Assembly (NCBI GenBank): GCA_020025885.1
Contig: JAHHRJ010000033.1
Span: forward strand, 1-24,948
Length of the DNA: 24,948 nt
Reading direction: 5' to 3'
From: Butyricicoccus sp.
Lineage (GTDB): Bacteria > Bacillota > Clostridia > Oscillospirales > Butyricicoccaceae
A program made the position numbers and the translations under genes. Positions 22,908 through 24,948 of the stretch are shown here, in pieces. How positions within the stretch are numbered: the first letter of the stretch is position 1; the number at the start of each line of letters is the position of its first letter. The notes under the pieces were generated by a model. The model ran no database searches, was not told the DNA's origin, and worked only from the letters and a program-made list of their open reading frames with translations.

Positions 22908-24515
22908 TTATGCCTTTTTGTTGTACTGTGTGCGGAACTCTAGGAACTCATCATACGAGCATTCCTTATCCAGCACACCATCTTCACGCAGTTCGATAAT
23001 ACGGTTTGCGATGGTGTTCATAAACTCATGGTCATGGCTTGCAAACAGGACATTGCCCTTAAAGTCTGCAACGCCATTGTTGACAGCGGTGATGGATTCC
23101 AAGTCCAAGTGGTTGGTTGGCTGATCGATGACCAGTACATTAGAGCCAAACAGCATCATGCGTGAGAGCATCATACGAACCTTCTCACCACCAGACAGAA
23201 CATTCACCGGCTTGTACACATCATTGCCAGAGAACAGCATACGACCGAGGAAGCCGCGCAGGGTAGATTCCAGCGTATCTTTAGAGTATGGTGCCAGCCA
23301 GTCGAGCATATTTTCCTTGTGTCCGTTGAAGTATTCTGAGTTATCCTTCGGGAAGTAAGACTGCGAGGTCGAGATACCCCACTTAAATGTACCCTCGTCT
23401 GGCTCCATCTCGCCCATCAGGATCTGGAACAACGTGGTCATTGCAAGCTCATTTTCCGAAATAAAGCCGATCTTATCGCCCTTGCGCACGATAAAGGATA
23501 CATCGTTCAGCACCTTAAATCCATCAATCGTCTTAGAAATACCCTTGACTTCCAGAATATCCTTACCTGCTTCGCGGTCCATGGTAAAGCCAACCCAAGG
23601 ATAACGGCGGGACGATGCCGGCAGCTCCTCAACGCTCAGCTTTTCGATGAGCTTCTTACGGCTGGTTGCCTGACGGGATTTGGACTTGTTTGCTGAGAAG
23701 CGCTGGATAAAGTTTTGCAGCTCCTTGATCTTCTCTTCATTCTTGCGATTCTGGTCGCGTACCATGCGCTGTACCATTTGAGAGGACTCATACCAGAACT
23801 CATAGTTACCAACATATACCTGCACTTTTCCGAAGTCAATATCCACAATATGTGTGCAGACATTGTTGAGAAAGTGACGGTCATGGGAAACAACGATGAC
23901 AGTGCCTTCAAACTCCAGAAGGAAGTCTTCCAGCCAGTGGATCGCATCTACATCCAAGTGGTTGGTTGGCTCGTCCAAAAGCAAAATATCCGGATGACCA
24001 AACAGCGCCTGTGCAAGGAGTACCTTGACCTTTTCTGAGTCCTGCAAGGTGCGCAGCGGACGATAGAGTACCTCAGAAGAGTTGAGACCCAAGCCTTCCA
24101 GCAGCTGGCTTGCCTCTGTGTCTGCATTCCAGCCGTCCATCTCTGCAAATTCTGCTTCCAAATCCGCAGCACGGTTGCCATCTTCCTCTGTGAATGGGTC
24201 ATGGGTATACAGCTCATCTTTTTCTTTCATAATCGCATACAGACGCGGATTGCCCTGAATAATGGTATCGAGCACTGTAAAATCATCATATGCAAAGTGA
24301 TCCTGCTTGAGGACAGACATGCGTGTATTCGGCTTGATCGAAACATCACCTGTGGTGGAATCGAGTTCACCCGACAGAATTTTCAGAAAAGTAGACTTTC
24401 CAGCACCATTTGCACCAATGACGCCATAGCAGTTGCCCTCAGTAAATTTTACATTTACTTCCTTAAACAGCGGCTCACCGCTGAAGTTCAAGCTGACATT
24501 CGATACAGTAATCAT
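22908..24515 (-). CDS. ABC-F ATPase, YkpA/YbiT subgroup
   Basis: A 535-residue soluble protein with two ABC ATPase domains and no membrane segment. ABC-F proteins bind the ribosomal E site and modulate translation; the YkpA/YbiT subgroup is housekeeping rather than antibiotic resistance. Domain 1 has an intact Walker A (GANGAGKST, 34-42) and DEPTNHLD (181-188), but its signature reads LQDSE (157-161). An interdomain linker rich in charged residues follows (about 245-300, RSRQATSRKK-like). Domain 2 has an intact signature LSGGE (440-444), but a degenerate Walker A (SENELAMTT) and DQPTNHLD with Gln for the catalytic Glu. ATG 24515 has GGGAGG upstream; an in-frame TTG at 24527 overlaps that site. 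First gene of a pair with the CpXC gene. Confidence 0.92.
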   Translation of the reverse strand: MITVSNVSLNFSGEPLFKEVNVKFTEGNCYGVIGANGAGKSTFLKILSGELDSTTGDVSIKPNTRMSVLKQDHFAYDDFTVLDTIIQGNPRLYAIMKEKDELYTHDPFTEEDGNRAADLEAEFAEMDGWNADTEASQLLEGLGLNSSEVLYRPLRTLQDSEKVKVLLAQALFGHPDILLLDEPTNHLDVDAIHWLEDFLLEFEGTVIVVSHDRHFLNNVCTHIVDIDFGKVQVYVGNYEFWYESSQMVQRMVRDQNRKNEEKIKELQNFIQRFSANKSKSRQATSRKKLIEKLSVEELPASSRRYPWVGFTMDREAGKDILEVKGISKTIDGFKVLNDVSFIVRKGDKIGFISENELAMTTLFQILMGEMEPDEGTFKWGISTSQSYFPKDNSEYFNGHKENMLDWLAPYSKDTLESTLRGFLGRMLFSGNDVYKPVNVLSGGEKVRMMLSRMMLFGSNVLVIDQPTNHLDLESITAVNNGVADFKGNVLFASHDHEFMNTIANRIIELREDGVLDKECSYDEFLEFRTQYNKKA

Positions 24516-24551
24516 AGTTCCTCCCAATTACATTATTACGAATCAAGGTAT

Positions 24552-24560
24552 ATTATATCA
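24552..24560 (-). promoter_or_regulatory. Extended -10 promoter of the ABC-F gene
   Basis: On the minus strand: TGATATAAT, an extended -10 with perfect TATAAT, about 37 bp upstream of the ATG. The -35 region (near GGTCTT) is a poor match, as is common for extended -10 promoters. Confidence 0.6.
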
Positions 24561-24793
24561 TGTTTCCGCGCAAAAGACCAGCGATTTCATATTTTTGTGC
24601 ACATTTAATATTCCATGGTTTTATGCAGCATTTCCTATCTGTGTAGGTGCAGAAAAAATGCCAGCAGAGGTGCTCCCACAGCTTGCATTCATGCACGAAA
24701 ACACATTGCTTCCGCGTTTCTTGGGAATCCCAATAAGACACTCCACAAGGTCTCTATGCTTGATCCGTTTTGAAATCATTTACCAGTTTGAAG
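24561..24793. other. Intergenic stretch next to an insertion sequence
   Basis: About 230 bp without a convincing gene. On the plus strand an open frame passes through (HENTLLPRFLGIPIRHS...) and runs into the IS end, but it has no good ribosome binding site and I recognise no family. It may be the remnant of a gene cut by the insertion. Confidence 0.4.
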
Positions 24794-24948
24794 TGACCCC
24801 AAAAAGTTAGACAATATTTTGAAATAAAAATTGTTCAAGCCACTGAAAGGGCTTGCTGCCTATGCACAGAGGGCGGCAGGTCCTTTAGTTTTTCCTTAAT
24901 TCGCTTATTATTGTAGTAATCCAGATACTCAATCAGTTCTGTCTTGAA
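24794..24948 (-). mobile_element. IS3-family insertion sequence, right end (truncated by window)
   Basis: The boundary is the terminal inverted repeat 24794-24813, which on the minus strand reads TGTCTAACTTTTTGGGGTCA, typical of IS3-family elements of the IS150/IS3 type. The transposase C-terminus ends 21 bp inside it. The other end lies outside the window, so target duplication cannot be checked. Confidence 0.88.
24835..24948 (-). CDS. IS3-family transposase OrfB, C-terminal 37 residues
   Basis: The reading frame enters from the right edge and ends at TGA 24835-24837. It contains LIEYLDYYNNKRIKEKL followed by LPPSVHRQQA, the conserved C-terminus of DDE integrase-type IS3 transposases (the 'YNxxRxxxxLxxLsPxxyR' pattern). 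The catalytic DDE residues lie beyond the window. The last residues, LSVA, precede the inverted repeat by about 20 bp, as expected. Confidence 0.92.
   Translation of the reverse strand, partial: FKTELIEYLDYYNNKRIKEKLKDLPPSVHRQQALSVA

Noticed and set aside
24660..24790. Faint resemblance of HENTLLPRFLGI to a lipid-kinase motif
   Set aside because: A dozen residues only, no supporting domain, no ribosome binding site; treated as coincidence.

Overview
The window looks like chromosomal DNA of a Gram-positive, mid-GC Clostridia (Firmicutes), plausibly an Oscillospirales/Ruminococcaceae-type gut anaerobe. The evidence is strong AGGAGG-type ribosome binding sites, TTGACA/TATAAT promoters, a gdpP-rplI-dnaB gene block, a UPF0735/PheB-type ACT protein and an ArsP_2-type permease. 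The species assignment is inference. Sixteen of the 18 gene-sized reading frames lie on the minus strand, and there are no rRNA, tRNA, CRISPR or prophage genes.

Layout from left to right. Positions 1-141 hold an intergenic repeat fragment and two hairpins. Positions 142-2226 encode an EF-G-like GTPase with its own promoter. Positions 2414-5280 are a two-gene unit: rlmB (23S rRNA 2'-O-methyltransferase) followed by a membrane protein that reads as a catalytically dead P-type ATPase. Positions 5485-9289 are an aspartate-family amino acid operon in the order ACT regulator, hom, thrB, lysC, with a good promoter at one end and a terminator at the other. Positions 9548-17358 are a six-gene housekeeping operon: gdpP (c-di-AMP phosphodiesterase), rplI, dnaB, tilS, hpt, ftsH.

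Divergent from gdpP is a glyoxalase-family gene (17493-17884) broken by a 20-bp tandem duplication. Next comes a structured gene-free stretch (17885-18182), then a DEAD-box RNA helicase plus a membrane-anchored phosphodiester-glycosidase-like protein (minus strand, 18183-21174). A divergent plus-strand permease of the ArsP_2 type (21320-22174) follows. A minus-strand pair of an ABC-F ATPase and a CpXC zinc-ribbon protein occupies 22271-24515. The right edge enters an IS3-family insertion sequence (24794 onward; the transposase C-terminus is visible).

Most of the window is ordinary core genome. I found no clear new multi-gene system. The observations most worth a second look are: (1) the degenerate P-type ATPase beside rlmB; (2) homoserine dehydrogenase with a shrunken ACT domain next to a free-standing ACT protein; (3) the glyoxalase frameshift caused by an exact 20-bp duplication; (4) an ABC-F protein with one of its two ATP sites consistently degenerate; (5) an interspersed intergenic repeat seen twice (7-52 and 18103-18140).
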